Assembly: GCF_003417535.1 (NCBI RefSeq)
Contig: NZ_QVLS01000010.1
Span: 1 to 64,000, forward strand
Reading direction: 5' to 3'
From: Hydrogenophaga borbori
GTDB taxonomy: Bacteria; Pseudomonadota; Gammaproteobacteria; Burkholderiales; Burkholderiaceae_C
Length of the DNA: 64,000 nucleotides
Shown here: one piece after another, positions 1-9,477 of the stretch
Numbering within the stretch: position 1 is the stretch's first letter
How the letters are laid out: each line of letters opens with the position of its first letter
Position numbers and translations under genes: made by a program
The notes under the pieces: generated by a model
The model's input: only the letters and a program-made list of their open reading frames with translations
What the model was told of the DNA's origin: nothing
The model's database searches: none

Positions 1-102
<102 letters not shown>

Positions 103-251
103 TTAAAAAAGAACAAAGCCCGTGTGAGGGTTTAAGGTCTGCACGCCACTGCTGGATCGTCCCGCACGGGCACAGGACGGCGTGGCGTCGCAGACCGACT
201 GGATCGGCGGGCGGGCGCGCGAAGCCCCCACCCCGTCGAACCGACTTGCTT

Positions 252-2354
<2,103 letters not shown>

Positions 2355-2443
2355 GGAAATACTCCGGAATGGTTCGAGCCCGCCACCCCTGGAAGGGGCC
2401 CGCGGGCTCTCGGGTCAGGTTGATCGGAAAGATAAGGTCCGAA

Positions 2444-2914
2444 TCAGAAGCGGAAGTGGCTGAAGGCCTTGTTGGCCTCGGCCATGCGGTGCACTTCGTC
2501 GCGGCGCTTCATCGCGCCGCCACGGCCTTCGGTGGCCTCGATCAGCTCGTTGGCCAGGCGCAGGGCCATGGACTTTTCGCTGCGCTTCTTGGCCGCTTCC
2601 TTGATCCAGCGCATCGACAGCGCCAGACGGCGCACCGGGCGCACTTCAACGGGCACCTGGTAGTTGGCGCCACCCACGCGGCGGCTCTTCACCTCCACCA
2701 TGGGTTTGACGTTGTTGATGGCCGTCGAGAAGATTTCGAGCGGGTCCTTGCCCGACTTCTTCTCGATCTGCTCGAACGCACCGTAGATGATGCGCTCGGC
2801 CACAGCCTTTTTGCCGCCTTGCATGATCACGTTCATGAACTTGGCGACTTCGACGTTGCCGAACTTCGGGTCCGGCAGGATTTCACGTTTAGGGACTTCG
2901 CGACGACGTGGCAT
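2444..2914 (-). CDS. rpsG: 30S ribosomal protein S7
   Basis: At 156 residues this is a normal-length S7. It binds the 3' major domain of 16S rRNA, starts assembly of the small-subunit head and contacts tRNA at the exit site. The start [12 protein letters not shown], the helix with [15 protein letters not shown] and the segment [16 protein letters not shown] are characteristic. It lies between rpsL and fusA. In E. coli S7 is the translational repressor of this operon; no equivalent binding structure could be confirmed here by eye. Confidence 0.98.
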   Translation of the reverse strand: MPRRREVPKREILPDPKFGNVEVAKFMNVIMQGGKKAVAERIIYGAFEQIEKKSGKDPLEIFSTAINNVKPMVEVKSRRVGGANYQVPVEVRPVRRLALSMRWIKEAAKKRSEKSMALRLANELIEATEGRGGAMKRRDEVHRMAEANKAFSHFRF

Positions 2915-3064
2915 GTTTCACCTCTTGCTTCAGTTGATGTCCGGACGTCCTTCTTGATCCAGACACCCCGCAGACCCATCAGGAGCCTGCACTTACTCGG
3001 CCTTTGTTCAAGGCCACTACGCCGTTCCGGCTCGTCAAAACCGGGCGGCACCGAATGAGACCGA

Positions 3065-3442
3065 TCAGGCCTTCTTGGGACGCTTGGCGCCGTACTTGGA
3101 GCGGGCCTGCTTGCGGTCTTTCACGCCCTGCAGGTCCAGCGAGCCACGCACGATGTGGTAGCGCACGCCGGGAAGGTCTTTCACACGGCCGCCGCGAACC
3201 AGCACCACGCTGTGTTCCTGGAGGTTGTGGCCTTCACCGCCGATGTAGGAGATGACCTCGAAGCCGTTGGTCAGGCGGACCTTGGCGACTTTGCGAAGCG
3301 CCGAGTTCGGCTTCTTCGGGGTCGTGGTGTACACACGGGTGCACACGCCGCGGCGTTGCGGCGAGTTTTCCATGGCCGGGCTCTTGGATTTGGTCTTTTC
3401 GACCTCCCGGCCGTGGCGCACGAGTTGGTTGATGGTTGGCAT
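3065..3442 (-). CDS. rpsL: 30S ribosomal protein S12
   Basis: This 125-residue S12 lies at the decoding centre and affects translational accuracy. The loop [11 protein letters not shown] and the later [11 protein letters not shown] are intact, so the lysines where streptomycin-resistance substitutions usually occur have the wild-type residue. It is the first gene of the str operon here. A good promoter and a 5' hairpin lie upstream at 3476-3534, and 150 bases separate it from rpsG. Confidence 0.98.
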   Translation of the reverse strand: MPTINQLVRHGREVEKTKSKSPAMENSPQRRGVCTRVYTTTPKKPNSALRKVAKVRLTNGFEVISYIGGEGHNLQEHSVVLVRGGRVKDLPGVRYHIVRGSLDLQGVKDRKQARSKYGAKRPKKA

Positions 3443-3475
3443 TGAAAACGTCCCTAAACGTTTGAAAACGACAAA

Positions 3476-3499
3476 GCCTTTCGGAAAATTCCGAAAAGC
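3476..3499 (-). promoter_or_regulatory. 5' leader hairpin of the rpsL (str) mRNA
   Basis: An inverted repeat of about ten base pairs (one G-U pair) with a short A/T loop reads GCTTTTCGGA on the minus strand, matched by TCCGAAAGGC. The promoter at 3505-3534 would start RNA at about 3498, so the transcript would begin almost exactly with this stem. A 5'-terminal stem often protects mRNA from RppH/RNase E; that role here is inference. Confidence 0.55.
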
Positions 3500-3504
3500 C
3501 TACT

Positions 3505-3534
3505 AGTGTAGCACTGGCGCGTCAGCCGCGCCAA
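3505..3534 (-). promoter_or_regulatory. Predicted sigma-70 promoter of the rpsL operon
   Basis: On the minus strand a -35 box TTGGCG (3529-3534) and a -10 box TACACT (3505-3510) are separated by 18 bases. It is the best match in the gap between dacC and rpsL and points at rpsL, with a leader of about 55 bases. Confidence 0.6.
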
Positions 3535-3535
3535 G

Positions 3536-3561
3536 CCTGCCCCCCGCTCCAGGGAGGCAGG
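3536..3561 (-). terminator. Strong hairpin directly after the dacC-type gene
   Basis: The 26 bases abutting the carboxypeptidase stop codon fold on the minus strand into a ten-base-pair GC-rich stem, CCTGCCTCCC with GGGGGGCAGG (one G-U pair) and a six-base loop. Because the gene is on the minus strand, this hairpin lies 3' of its stop and just before the rpsL promoter. There is no U-tract, so intrinsic termination would be weak; it may instead act as a 3'-end stabiliser or pause site. Confidence 0.45.
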
Positions 3562-4740
3562 TCACTGGATCCAGAGGCGGATCGCGTCCCAGGCACGGCC
3601 GAAGATGCCCGCCTCTTCCACGGTCTCCAGCACCGTCAGCGGCACCTCCACGACGGGCTGGCCCGCCGCGGTGGTCACGCGCAGCGTGCCGAGCGGCTGC
3701 CCCTTCTGCAGGGGCGCGACGAGGGGGTCCGGGCGCACCACCGTGGACTTCAGGCCCGCGCCCTGGCCGGCCGGCACCGACACCACCACGCCTTCGGCGC
3801 GGCCGAGCTTGGCGGTGTCGGCCTTGCCTTTCCAGATGCGCGGCTCGGCCGCCGGCTGGTTGGCCGCCAGCAGGCGCACGGTGTCGAACGCGGTGTATCC
3901 CCAGTTGAGCAGCTTCTGCGACTCGGCGGCCCGGGCGTTCTCGCTCGACGCGCCCAGCATCACCGACACCAGACGGCGCTGGCCGGCCGGCCCGTCGCCC
4001 AGGCCGGGCACCGGCCGGCGCGCGGTGGCCACCAGGCAGTAGCCCGCCGCGTCGGTGTGGCCGGTTTTCAGTCCGTCGACGGTGGGGTCGCGAAACAGCA
4101 GCAGGTTGCGGTTCGTGTCGTTGGTGGCGGGCGTGCCGGGGTAGCGGTAGCGCTGGATGGAGTAGTAGCCGACGTATTGGGGGAAGTCGTTCATCAGCCG
4201 CGTGGCCAGCGTGGCCAGGTCGCGCGCGGTGGTGGTGTGGCCCGGGGCCGTGAGGCCCTCGACGTTGCGGTAGCTGGTGGCCGTCATGCCCAGCGCCTTG
4301 GCCTGCTGGTTCATGAGCTCCACGAAGCGCTCGACGGAGCCCGCCACGCCCTCGGCCAATGCCACGGTGGCGTCGTTGCCCGACTGCACGATCATGCCCT
4401 TGATCAGGTCTTCGACCGGGACCTGCATGCGCGGCTCGATGAACATGCGCGAGCCCGGCATCTTCCAGGCGCGCTCGCTCACGCCGAAGGTTTGCGTGAG
4501 CGTGATCTTGCCGGCGCGCAGCGCGTCGAACACCAGGTAGGCCGACATGAGCTTGGTGAGCGAGGCCGGCTCCACCGGCGCATCGGGCTCCTTGCTGGCC
4601 AGCACCTGACCGGTGGTCACGTCCAGCAGAAGATAGGAACGCGCCGCAATCTCGGGGGGTTGTGGCATCTGCGCCCAGGCGGGCACCAGCGCGGCCAGCG
4701 ACAGCGCCAGGCCGGCGATCAGGGAACGAAAACGGGTCAT
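3562..4740 (-). CDS. dacC: D-alanyl-D-alanine carboxypeptidase (PBP5/6 type, S11 family)
   Basis: This periplasmic serine peptidase trims the terminal D-Ala from peptidoglycan stem peptides. Counted from the ATG at 4740 (392 residues), a signal peptide spans about residues 1-23 (ending PAWA). The three catalytic motifs follow: SLTK at 60-63, SGN at 120-122 and KTG at 225-227. A PBP5-type C-terminal domain ends in the amphipathic tail GRAWDAIRLWIQ, which would lie along the inner membrane. I chose this ATG because it gives a clean signal peptide and has GAGGA upstream; an in-frame ATG at 4773 would add 11 residues. The choice of dacC over dacA is a family-level guess. Confidence 0.93.
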   Translation of the reverse strand: MTRFRSLIAGLALSLAALVPAWAQMPQPPEIAARSYLLLDVTTGQVLASKEPDAPVEPASLTKLMSAYLVFDALRAGKITLTQTFGVSERAWKMPGSRMFIEPRMQVPVEDLIKGMIVQSGNDATVALAEGVAGSVERFVELMNQQAKALGMTATSYRNVEGLTAPGHTTTARDLATLATRLMNDFPQYVGYYSIQRYRYPGTPATNDTNRNLLLFRDPTVDGLKTGHTDAAGYCLVATARRPVPGLGDGPAGQRRLVSVMLGASSENARAAESQKLLNWGYTAFDTVRLLAANQPAAEPRIWKGKADTAKLGRAEGVVVSVPAGQGAGLKSTVVRPDPLVAPLQKGQPLGTLRVTTAAGQPVVEVPLTVLETVEEAGIFGRAWDAIRLWIQ

Positions 4741-4779
4741 CAACGCAAAGTCCTCAAAAAAATTCGGCGCCACCGCGGC

Positions 4780-5403
4780 TCAAGGCCGCCAATGGCGCCA
4801 CACCAGCTCGCGCAGCAGGGGCAACTGGCCATGGAAGAAGTGGCCGCCGCCCGGCACCACCACCACGGGCAAGGACTGCGGGCGAGCCCAGTCCATGACC
4901 GCGCTCAGCGGCACCGTGTCGTCAAGCTCGCCGTGAACGACCAGCGTTCGGGCGTGAAGTTCCTGCGGGATCGGCGCCACTTGAAATCGGCTGGCGGCGG
5001 TACCGACGAGCACCAGCTCGCGAACGTCGCGCGCGGGGTGCAGGCGCTGCAAGGCCTGGCTGGTGACATAGGAGCCAAAGGAGAAGCCGGCCAGGGCCAG
5101 GGGCCCGGCAGGCGCCTCGGACTGCACCACGGCCATCAGGTCGTCGGTCTCGCCGCGCCCCTCGTCGTACTGTCCGCCGCTGCGCCCCACACCGCGGAAG
5201 TTGAAACGCACCGCCACCATGCCCGCCAGCACGGCCGCGCGCGCCAAGGTTTGCACCACCTTGTTGGTGAGCGTGCCGCCGTGCAAGGGATGGGGATGGG
5301 CGATGACGGCCGTGGCGCGGGCCGCGCCCTCGGGCCGGTCGATGGCGAGCTCGATGGCGCCGGCCGGACCGTCGATCAGACGCGATTCGGTCTGCGCGTT
5401 CAC
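4780..5403 (-). CDS. Alpha/beta hydrolase (dienelactone hydrolase-like)
   Basis: A 207-residue cytoplasmic alpha/beta hydrolase. It has the oxyanion-region motif HPHPLHGGT near residue 36, the nucleophile elbow GFSFGS with Ser108, an acidic residue at about 161 in HGELDDTVP and the catalytic His188 in GGGHFFHG. This small subfamily is common in Betaproteobacteria and its substrate is not established. It starts two bases before the stop of the ferredoxin gene at 5405 and ends 39 bases before the carboxypeptidase, so the set is probably co-transcribed. No signal peptide is visible. Confidence 0.85.
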   Translation of the reverse strand: MNAQTESRLIDGPAGAIELAIDRPEGAARATAVIAHPHPLHGGTLTNKVVQTLARAAVLAGMVAVRFNFRGVGRSGGQYDEGRGETDDLMAVVQSEAPAGPLALAGFSFGSYVTSQALQRLHPARDVRELVLVGTAASRFQVAPIPQELHARTLVVHGELDDTVPLSAVMDWARPQSLPVVVVPGGGHFFHGQLPLLRELVWRHWRP

Positions 5404-5404
5404 C

Positions 5405-5758
5405 TCAGCGTCCCACGTCGGGAGGCGTCAGCAGCCGCTCGACCACGACGCCGTCGCGCAGATGCGACTCGACGATTTCATCGATGTCGGCCTGATCGAC
5501 GTAGCTGTACCAGACGGCCTCCGGGTACACCACCGCGATCGGGCCACCCGCGCAGCGGTCAAGACAGCCTGCGCGGTTGACGCGCACGCCCCCCGGACCG
5601 AGCAGGCCGAGCGCCTTGGCGCGCGACTTGCAGCGGGCAAAAGCGTCTTCGGCCTTGTGGTCGGCGCAGCAGGCTTCGCCACCCTCGCGCTGATTCAGGC
5701 AGAAAAAAATGTGCCGCTGATAGTAGGAAGCGGGAGGGGTAGCGGTGCCATCGGCCAT
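5405..5758 (-). CDS. Thioredoxin-fold [2Fe-2S] ferredoxin (Shethna type)
   Basis: This 117-residue protein resembles the thioredoxin-like [2Fe-2S] ferredoxins. The cysteine pattern fits: Cys20 in HIFFCLNQR, Cys30 and Cys31, then Cys65 and Cys69 in AGCLDRCAGGP. One cysteine of the 30/31 pair with 20, 65 and 69 would bind the cluster. The tail EAVWYSYVDQADIDEIV is typical of the family. Its electron partner is unknown. It is tightly coupled to the downstream hydrolase gene and follows the VanZ-like gene. Confidence 0.88.
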   Translation of the reverse strand: MADGTATPPASYYQRHIFFCLNQREGGEACCADHKAEDAFARCKSRAKALGLLGPGGVRVNRAGCLDRCAGGPIAVVYPEAVWYSYVDQADIDEIVESHLRDGVVVERLLTPPDVGR

Positions 5759-5767
5759 GACGCGATT

Positions 5768-6883
5768 CTAGGCGGCCGCCTCCTGGCGCCCTGGCGAACG
5801 CGCCACGGCCCGCAGCCCGAACAGGATGGCGGCGAAGGGCCACAGCCATCCCAGCCACTGCGACAGGCCATGAAAACGGATGAAACGCCCCTGCTCCCAG
5901 ACCTCGAGCGACTGCACCATGTAAGGCACCTCGGGTGCGCGATTGAGCAGGGTGAGCACCACCCCCAGACACAGCAGCATCAGGGCGTGGCACAGCCGCC
6001 GGGGAAGGGGCAGGCAGGCCAGCCCCACCACCAAGGCCGCGAGCATGCCGACCACAGCCACAGGACTGAGCCAGGCCCAGGCATGGACCGGCCCGTGCGT
6101 CAGCGCCGACGACAGCCCCGCGACCAGCGTGGCGCCGCCAAAAAACAGCGGCAGGAACAGCACCCGGCGCCACCCGCCCTTCATGTCGCCGAAGGCCATG
6201 AGCAGCGGCGCCAGCAGGCTCAGCGCCACGCAGAATGCCTGCGTCAACAGACTCAGCGGCACCACCGGCTCCGCGCGCGCCGGCAACCAGGCAAGGAACG
6301 GGGTGTCGCCCAGCCAGTCGGCCAGCGCCAGCATCAGGCGATCGGCCACCTGCCCCAACCCAAAGGGCACCGCAGCCGGGTACAGCAGGGCCAGCGGCCA
6401 CAGCGCCAGCAGCACGAGCCCGCCATGCGCCCCGGGCGCGAACCAACCGTCGCGAAAGCGGCCCCAGCGCGCCAGCACGCCCCAGCGGTCCAGCAGCACC
6501 ATGAGGCCAGCGCCCAGCGCGCCCCCGGTCGAGTTCAGACCGAAGTCCACGTTGGACGGCACACGCCCTGGCAAGAAGGTCTGCAGGCTCTCGACCAGGC
6601 CCGACAAGACCACGGCACCGCCAGCCCCCCACCAGAACGCCCCGCGGCGCCAACCCAGCCGAAGGGCGGCCCCCACCATCAAGGCGCCCAGCGGCACATA
6701 ACCCACGAAATTGGTCCAGAGATCGAAGCCCGTCCAGTACTGCGGCCAGGGCGCCCACAACCAGGACCATGGCTCCACGCCCTGCACACGCCAGCCCGTG
6801 AAGGGGTAGAGACTGGCGTAGGCGATCAGGCTGGCGTACAGCACGGCCAGAGGCCAGGCCGATGTCCGAGAGCCCGTGACCAT
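5768..6883 (-). CDS. VanZ-like family integral membrane protein
   Basis: This 371-residue membrane protein starts at the ATG at 6883; a TTG at 6898 is a weaker alternative. The N-terminal part has the VanZ-like core, with YASLYPFTGW near residue 25, a TNFVGYVPLGALM segment and the conserved VESLQTFLPGRVPSNVDF stretch followed by a Gly-rich helix. Several more hydrophobic helices follow. VanZ confers low-level teicoplanin resistance in enterococci, but the wider family has no settled function. It overlaps or abuts the HemJ gene (stop 6895) and lies nine bases before the ferredoxin. Confidence 0.85.
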   Translation of the reverse strand: MVTGSRTSAWPLAVLYASLIAYASLYPFTGWRVQGVEPWSWLWAPWPQYWTGFDLWTNFVGYVPLGALMVGAALRLGWRRGAFWWGAGGAVVLSGLVESLQTFLPGRVPSNVDFGLNSTGGALGAGLMVLLDRWGVLARWGRFRDGWFAPGAHGGLVLLALWPLALLYPAAVPFGLGQVADRLMLALADWLGDTPFLAWLPARAEPVVPLSLLTQAFCVALSLLAPLLMAFGDMKGGWRRVLFLPLFFGGATLVAGLSSALTHGPVHAWAWLSPVAVVGMLAALVVGLACLPLPRRLCHALMLLCLGVVLTLLNRAPEVPYMVQSLEVWEQGRFIRFHGLSQWLGWLWPFAAILFGLRAVARSPGRQEAAA

Positions 6884-6894
6884 GGCGCCGGCGC

Positions 6895-7323
6895 TCAAAA
6901 GGGCTTGACCACCACCAGCACCACCGCCGCCACCAGCAGCAGCACCGGCGCCTCATTGAACCAGCGGTACCAGACATGGCCGTGCCGCGACGCCCCGCGC
7001 TCGAAGCGCCGCAACAAGACACCACAGGCGTGGTGGTAGCCCAGCACCAGCACCACCACGAACAGCTTGGCATGCATCCAGCCATTGCCTGGCCCGCGCC
7101 CGATGCCATACCCCAGCCACAACCACAGCCCCAGCGCCAGCGCCGGCACCGCCAGAAGGGTGGTGAACCGCAGCAGCTTGCGCGCCATGAGCAGCAGGCG
7201 CGCCCGCTCGGCCACGCTTTCGGGCGGCACCATGGCCAGGTTCACAAAGACGCGCGGGAGGTAAAACAGGCCAGCAAACCAGCTGGCCACGAACACGATG
7301 TGGAAGGCTTTGACCCAGAGCAT
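6895..7323 (-). CDS. hemJ: Protoporphyrinogen IX oxidase HemJ (CopD-like membrane protein)
   Basis: This 142-residue protein has about four transmembrane helices and matches HemJ, the membrane enzyme that oxidises protoporphyrinogen IX to protoporphyrin IX in late haem synthesis. The signature LWVKAFHIVFVASWFAGLFY at the N-terminus contains the conserved histidine. The mid-protein WMHAKLFVVVLVLGYHH carries the conserved lysine and histidines. I start it at the ATG at 7323, which gives the canonical MLWVKAFH; the open frame upstream is unlikely protein and contains a terminator hairpin. Such proteins are often labelled CopD family. Confidence 0.85.
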   Translation of the reverse strand: MLWVKAFHIVFVASWFAGLFYLPRVFVNLAMVPPESVAERARLLLMARKLLRFTTLLAVPALALGLWLWLGYGIGRGPGNGWMHAKLFVVVLVLGYHHACGVLLRRFERGASRHGHVWYRWFNEAPVLLLVAAVVLVVVKPF

Positions 7324-7374
7324 CCGGGCAGTGTAGTTCGCGCGATCCACCACCCTCGCTGCAGGCCAATGGGC

Positions 7375-7401
7375 AAAAAAAACCCGGCCAGGGGCCGGGT
7401 T
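7375..7401 (-). terminator. Rho-independent terminator
   Basis: On the minus strand a perfect nine-base-pair stem (AACCCGGCC, loop of three, GGCCGGGTT) is followed by eight uridines. This is the cleanest intrinsic terminator in the window. It lies 52 bases before the hemJ start codon, so it ends whatever is made from the promoter at 7481-7509, or acts as an attenuator for hemJ. Confidence 0.88.
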
Positions 7402-7474
7402 GGGAAGCCTTTTTGCTGTCACACACTAAGGCACCCGCTCAGGGAGGAAAAGCGGGAGGTACCTCTCGGCACCC
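7375..7474 (-). ncRNA. Candidate small RNA of about 100 nt, family not recognised
   Basis: A promoter at 7481-7509 and a terminator at 7375-7401 enclose about 100 bases with no plausible reading frame. The RNA can fold into a first stem closed by CGGG/CCCG, topped by UGCC-GAGA-GGUA with a GNRA tetraloop. A middle stem pairs GCCUU with AAGGC, and the terminator stem follows. Two CCUCCC stretches, complementary to Shine-Dalgarno sequences, lie in the 3' side of stem one and in the linker after it. A nonamer GCGGGTGCC occurs twice. It could be a trans-acting regulator or a 5' leader controlling hemJ. Confidence 0.5.
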
Positions 7475-7480
7475 GCCTCT

Positions 7481-7509
7481 ACTCTAACTCAAATCCTGGA
7501 AATCTCCAA
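7481..7509 (-). promoter_or_regulatory. Predicted sigma-70 promoter of the candidate small RNA
   Basis: Minus strand: -35 box TTGGAG (7504-7509), 17-base spacer, -10 box TAGAGT (7481-7486). It points towards the terminator at 7375 and predicts a start near 7474. Confidence 0.5.
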
Positions 7510-7517
7510 CTTCACCC

Positions 7518-7533
7518 CTGTCAGATTTGACAG
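7518..7533. promoter_or_regulatory. Perfect dyad CTGTCA-N4-TGACAG upstream of the small-RNA promoter
   Basis: A perfect 16-base inverted repeat with a four-base centre lies nine bases upstream of the -35 box. It satisfies the LexA core CTGT-N8-ACAG, but its middle is not the usual alternating A/T. It may be an operator for LexA or another regulator. Confidence 0.4.
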
Positions 7534-7650
7534 TCCATGCAACGGAGACATGATCCGACCGGTCGGTCGCCCGATCGATACAACGGTACCACCGATGCGG
7601 CGGCCTGCGGCCGCGGGCAGGAACGGAAATGGAGGGGCCCGCTGGGCGGC

Positions 7651-8064
7651 TCAGGCCGCCAGGGTCCGCAGTTGCTTCACCGCGGCGTCGAAGCCCGACA
7701 ACTCGTGCGTGGGCTGCCGCAGAAAGGCGTTGATGGCCTCGCGGCGCTCGATCGCCACATCGGCCACCCGATCGGCGCCCTTTTTGTATTCGCCGACCTT
7801 CAGCAACAACTCGATCTCGTCGTACTTCGCCAACAGTTCGCGCACGCGGCCAGCCGCGGCCTTGTGCTGCGGGGACACCAGGGCGCCCATCACGCGAGAA
7901 GCCGAGGCCAGCACGTCGATGGCCGGGTAGTGGTTGGCTGCCGCCAGCTTGCGCGACAGCACGATGTGCCCGTCGAGAATGGACCGGGTCTCGTCGGCCA
8001 CCGGTTCGGTCATGTCGTCGCCCTCCACCAGCACGGTGTAGACCCCACCGGTTTGGGCGGTCAC
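7651..8064 (-). pseudogene. C-terminal remnant of a type III secretion ATPase (SctN/HrcN-like)
   Basis: The 137 residues match only the last third of the FliI/SctN family, the hexameric ATPase that powers type III export. Diagnostic stretches are [38 protein letters not shown] and [12 protein letters not shown]. The EGDDM form fits the secretion branch (SctN) better than flagellar FliI. The Walker A and B regions, which would lie about 150-300 residues earlier, are absent. An in-frame TAG lies immediately before the first residue, and no other secretion or flagellar gene is nearby. Upstream on the same strand is the TRAP operon. I read it as a decayed leftover of a lost locus, not a working gene. 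Confidence 0.82.
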
Positions 8065-8165
8065 CTAGTCCGAATGACGGTCAAAGCCCTGCCACAGCCG
8101 ACCGGAGCGGATCTCCCAGGGGTATCCGCACCCGCGGCCGTGGCAAGCCAGCCCAGGCCTGGGGC

Positions 8166-9464
8166 TCACATCCGCGAGGGCAGCCAGGTCGCCAGCGCGG
8201 GCCAGGTGTGGATGGTCCAGGCCAGCAGCAGGATGAGGATCCAGTAGGGCGCCACGCCGCGGAAGATCTCCTGCACCTTGAGCAGCGGGTCGGGCACCGC
8301 CGCCTTCACCACGAAGACGCTGATGCCGAACGGCGGCGTGAGCACGCCGGCCTCGATCACCAGGATGCCGATCAAGGCGAACACGATGGGATCGAACCCC
8401 ATGGACATGGCGATGGGCCAGAAGATCGGCACCGTGAGCAGCATGATGGAGATGCTGTCGATCAGCATGCCGAGCACGAACCACACCACCACCATGAACA
8501 GCATGGTGCCCGTGGGACCCAGGCCCCAGGCCTGCAGCAGCGCCTGCACCTCCTGCGGAATGCCGTTGAGCGCGACCAGCTTGCTGAACATGGTGGCCGT
8601 GAGCAGCAGCAGCATGATGGGCGTGACCGTGTGGCCGGCCTCGACAAAGGCGCCCCGGATGCCGGCCCAGCGCATGCCCTTGAGCCAGGCCACCACCAGC
8701 GCGCCCATGAGGCCCACCGCGCTGCCCTCGGTGGGCGTGAAGTAGCCGAACCAGATGCCGCCCAGCGTGACCACGATGAGCGCCCCCACGTAGGCCGCGC
8801 CCAGCACCGCGCCGCGCTCGGCCGGCGCTGCCGCGTCCTCGCTCTCGGGGGCCGCGTCGGGCCGCAGCTTCGCGTAGACGCCGCAGTACAGCGCGTACAT
8901 CAGGGCCAGCAGCAGGCCCGGCACCACGCCGGCCGCAAACAGCTTGCCCACCGACTGCTCGGTGAGGATGGCCCAGACGATCATGAACACCGATGGCGGG
9001 ATGAGCAGGCCCAGCACCGAACTGCCCGCGATGCAGCCGGTGGCGAAGCTGCGGCTGTAGCGGTGGTCGCGCATCACCGGGTAGGCCACGTGGCTGAAGG
9101 CCGCCGCCGAGGCCACGCCGACGCCGGTCACGGCCGCGAACACCGCGTTGCCGCCCACGGTGGCCACGGCCAGGCGGCCGGGCACGCCGCGCAGGCGCCG
9201 ATTGACGACGTTGAACAGGTCGGCCGCCGCGCCGGAGTGCGCGATCAACATGCCCATCACCGTGAAGCAGGGGATCACCACCAGGTTGTAGTCCTTGATG
9301 CCGGTGATCGCCGTCTGGCCCACCAGGTCCATGGCCGGCCACACCCCGCCGAGCGCGAAGTACAGGCCGAACAGCGCGCTGCCGACGAAGGCGAACACCA
9401 CCGGCACACCCAGGATGACAAGGGCCACCAGCACGAACAGCGCGGCCCAGGTTTCGAAGAACAT
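8166..9464 (-). CDS. dctM: TRAP transporter large permease (DctM family)
   Basis: This 432-residue membrane protein is the transport subunit of a tripartite ATP-independent periplasmic transporter, which takes up organic acids using an ion gradient. It has about twelve hydrophobic helices and family motifs such as GKLFAAGVVPG, IPPSVFMI and TPTEGSAVG. GAGGAGA lies before the ATG. It is last in the dctP-dctQ-dctM order, 13 bases from the small permease. The acid transported cannot be read from the sequence. Confidence 0.93.
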   Translation of the reverse strand: MFFETWAALFVLVALVILGVPVVFAFVGSALFGLYFALGGVWPAMDLVGQTAITGIKDYNLVVIPCFTVMGMLIAHSGAAADLFNVVNRRLRGVPGRLAVATVGGNAVFAAVTGVGVASAAAFSHVAYPVMRDHRYSRSFATGCIAGSSVLGLLIPPSVFMIVWAILTEQSVGKLFAAGVVPGLLLALMYALYCGVYAKLRPDAAPESEDAAAPAERGAVLGAAYVGALIVVTLGGIWFGYFTPTEGSAVGLMGALVVAWLKGMRWAGIRGAFVEAGHTVTPIMLLLLTATMFSKLVALNGIPQEVQALLQAWGLGPTGTMLFMVVVWFVLGMLIDSISIMLLTVPIFWPIAMSMGFDPIVFALIGILVIEAGVLTPPFGISVFVVKAAVPDPLLKVQEIFRGVAPYWILILLLAWTIHTWPALATWLPSRM

Positions 9465-9477
9465 GGCGAATCTCCTC

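Larger units (their letters stand above)
7324..7650. other. Protein-free interval with a small-RNA unit
   Basis: No protein gene is credible in these 327 bases. Between 7375 and 7509 there is a complete minus-strand transcription unit (promoter, structured RNA, terminator), with a dyad at 7518-7533 just upstream. The rest, 7534-7650, is GC-rich sequence next to a decayed type III secretion ATPase gene; I see no further feature in it. Confidence 0.6.

Noticed and set aside
7375..7422. N-terminal extension of hemJ to 7422
   Set aside because: The extension would run through a perfect terminator hairpin and poly-U, and the conserved MLWVKAFH start is at 7323.
7651..8064. Working flagellar FliI or secretion ATPase
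   Set aside because: Walker motifs and two thirds of the protein are absent, an in-frame stop precedes the fragment, and no partner genes are present.
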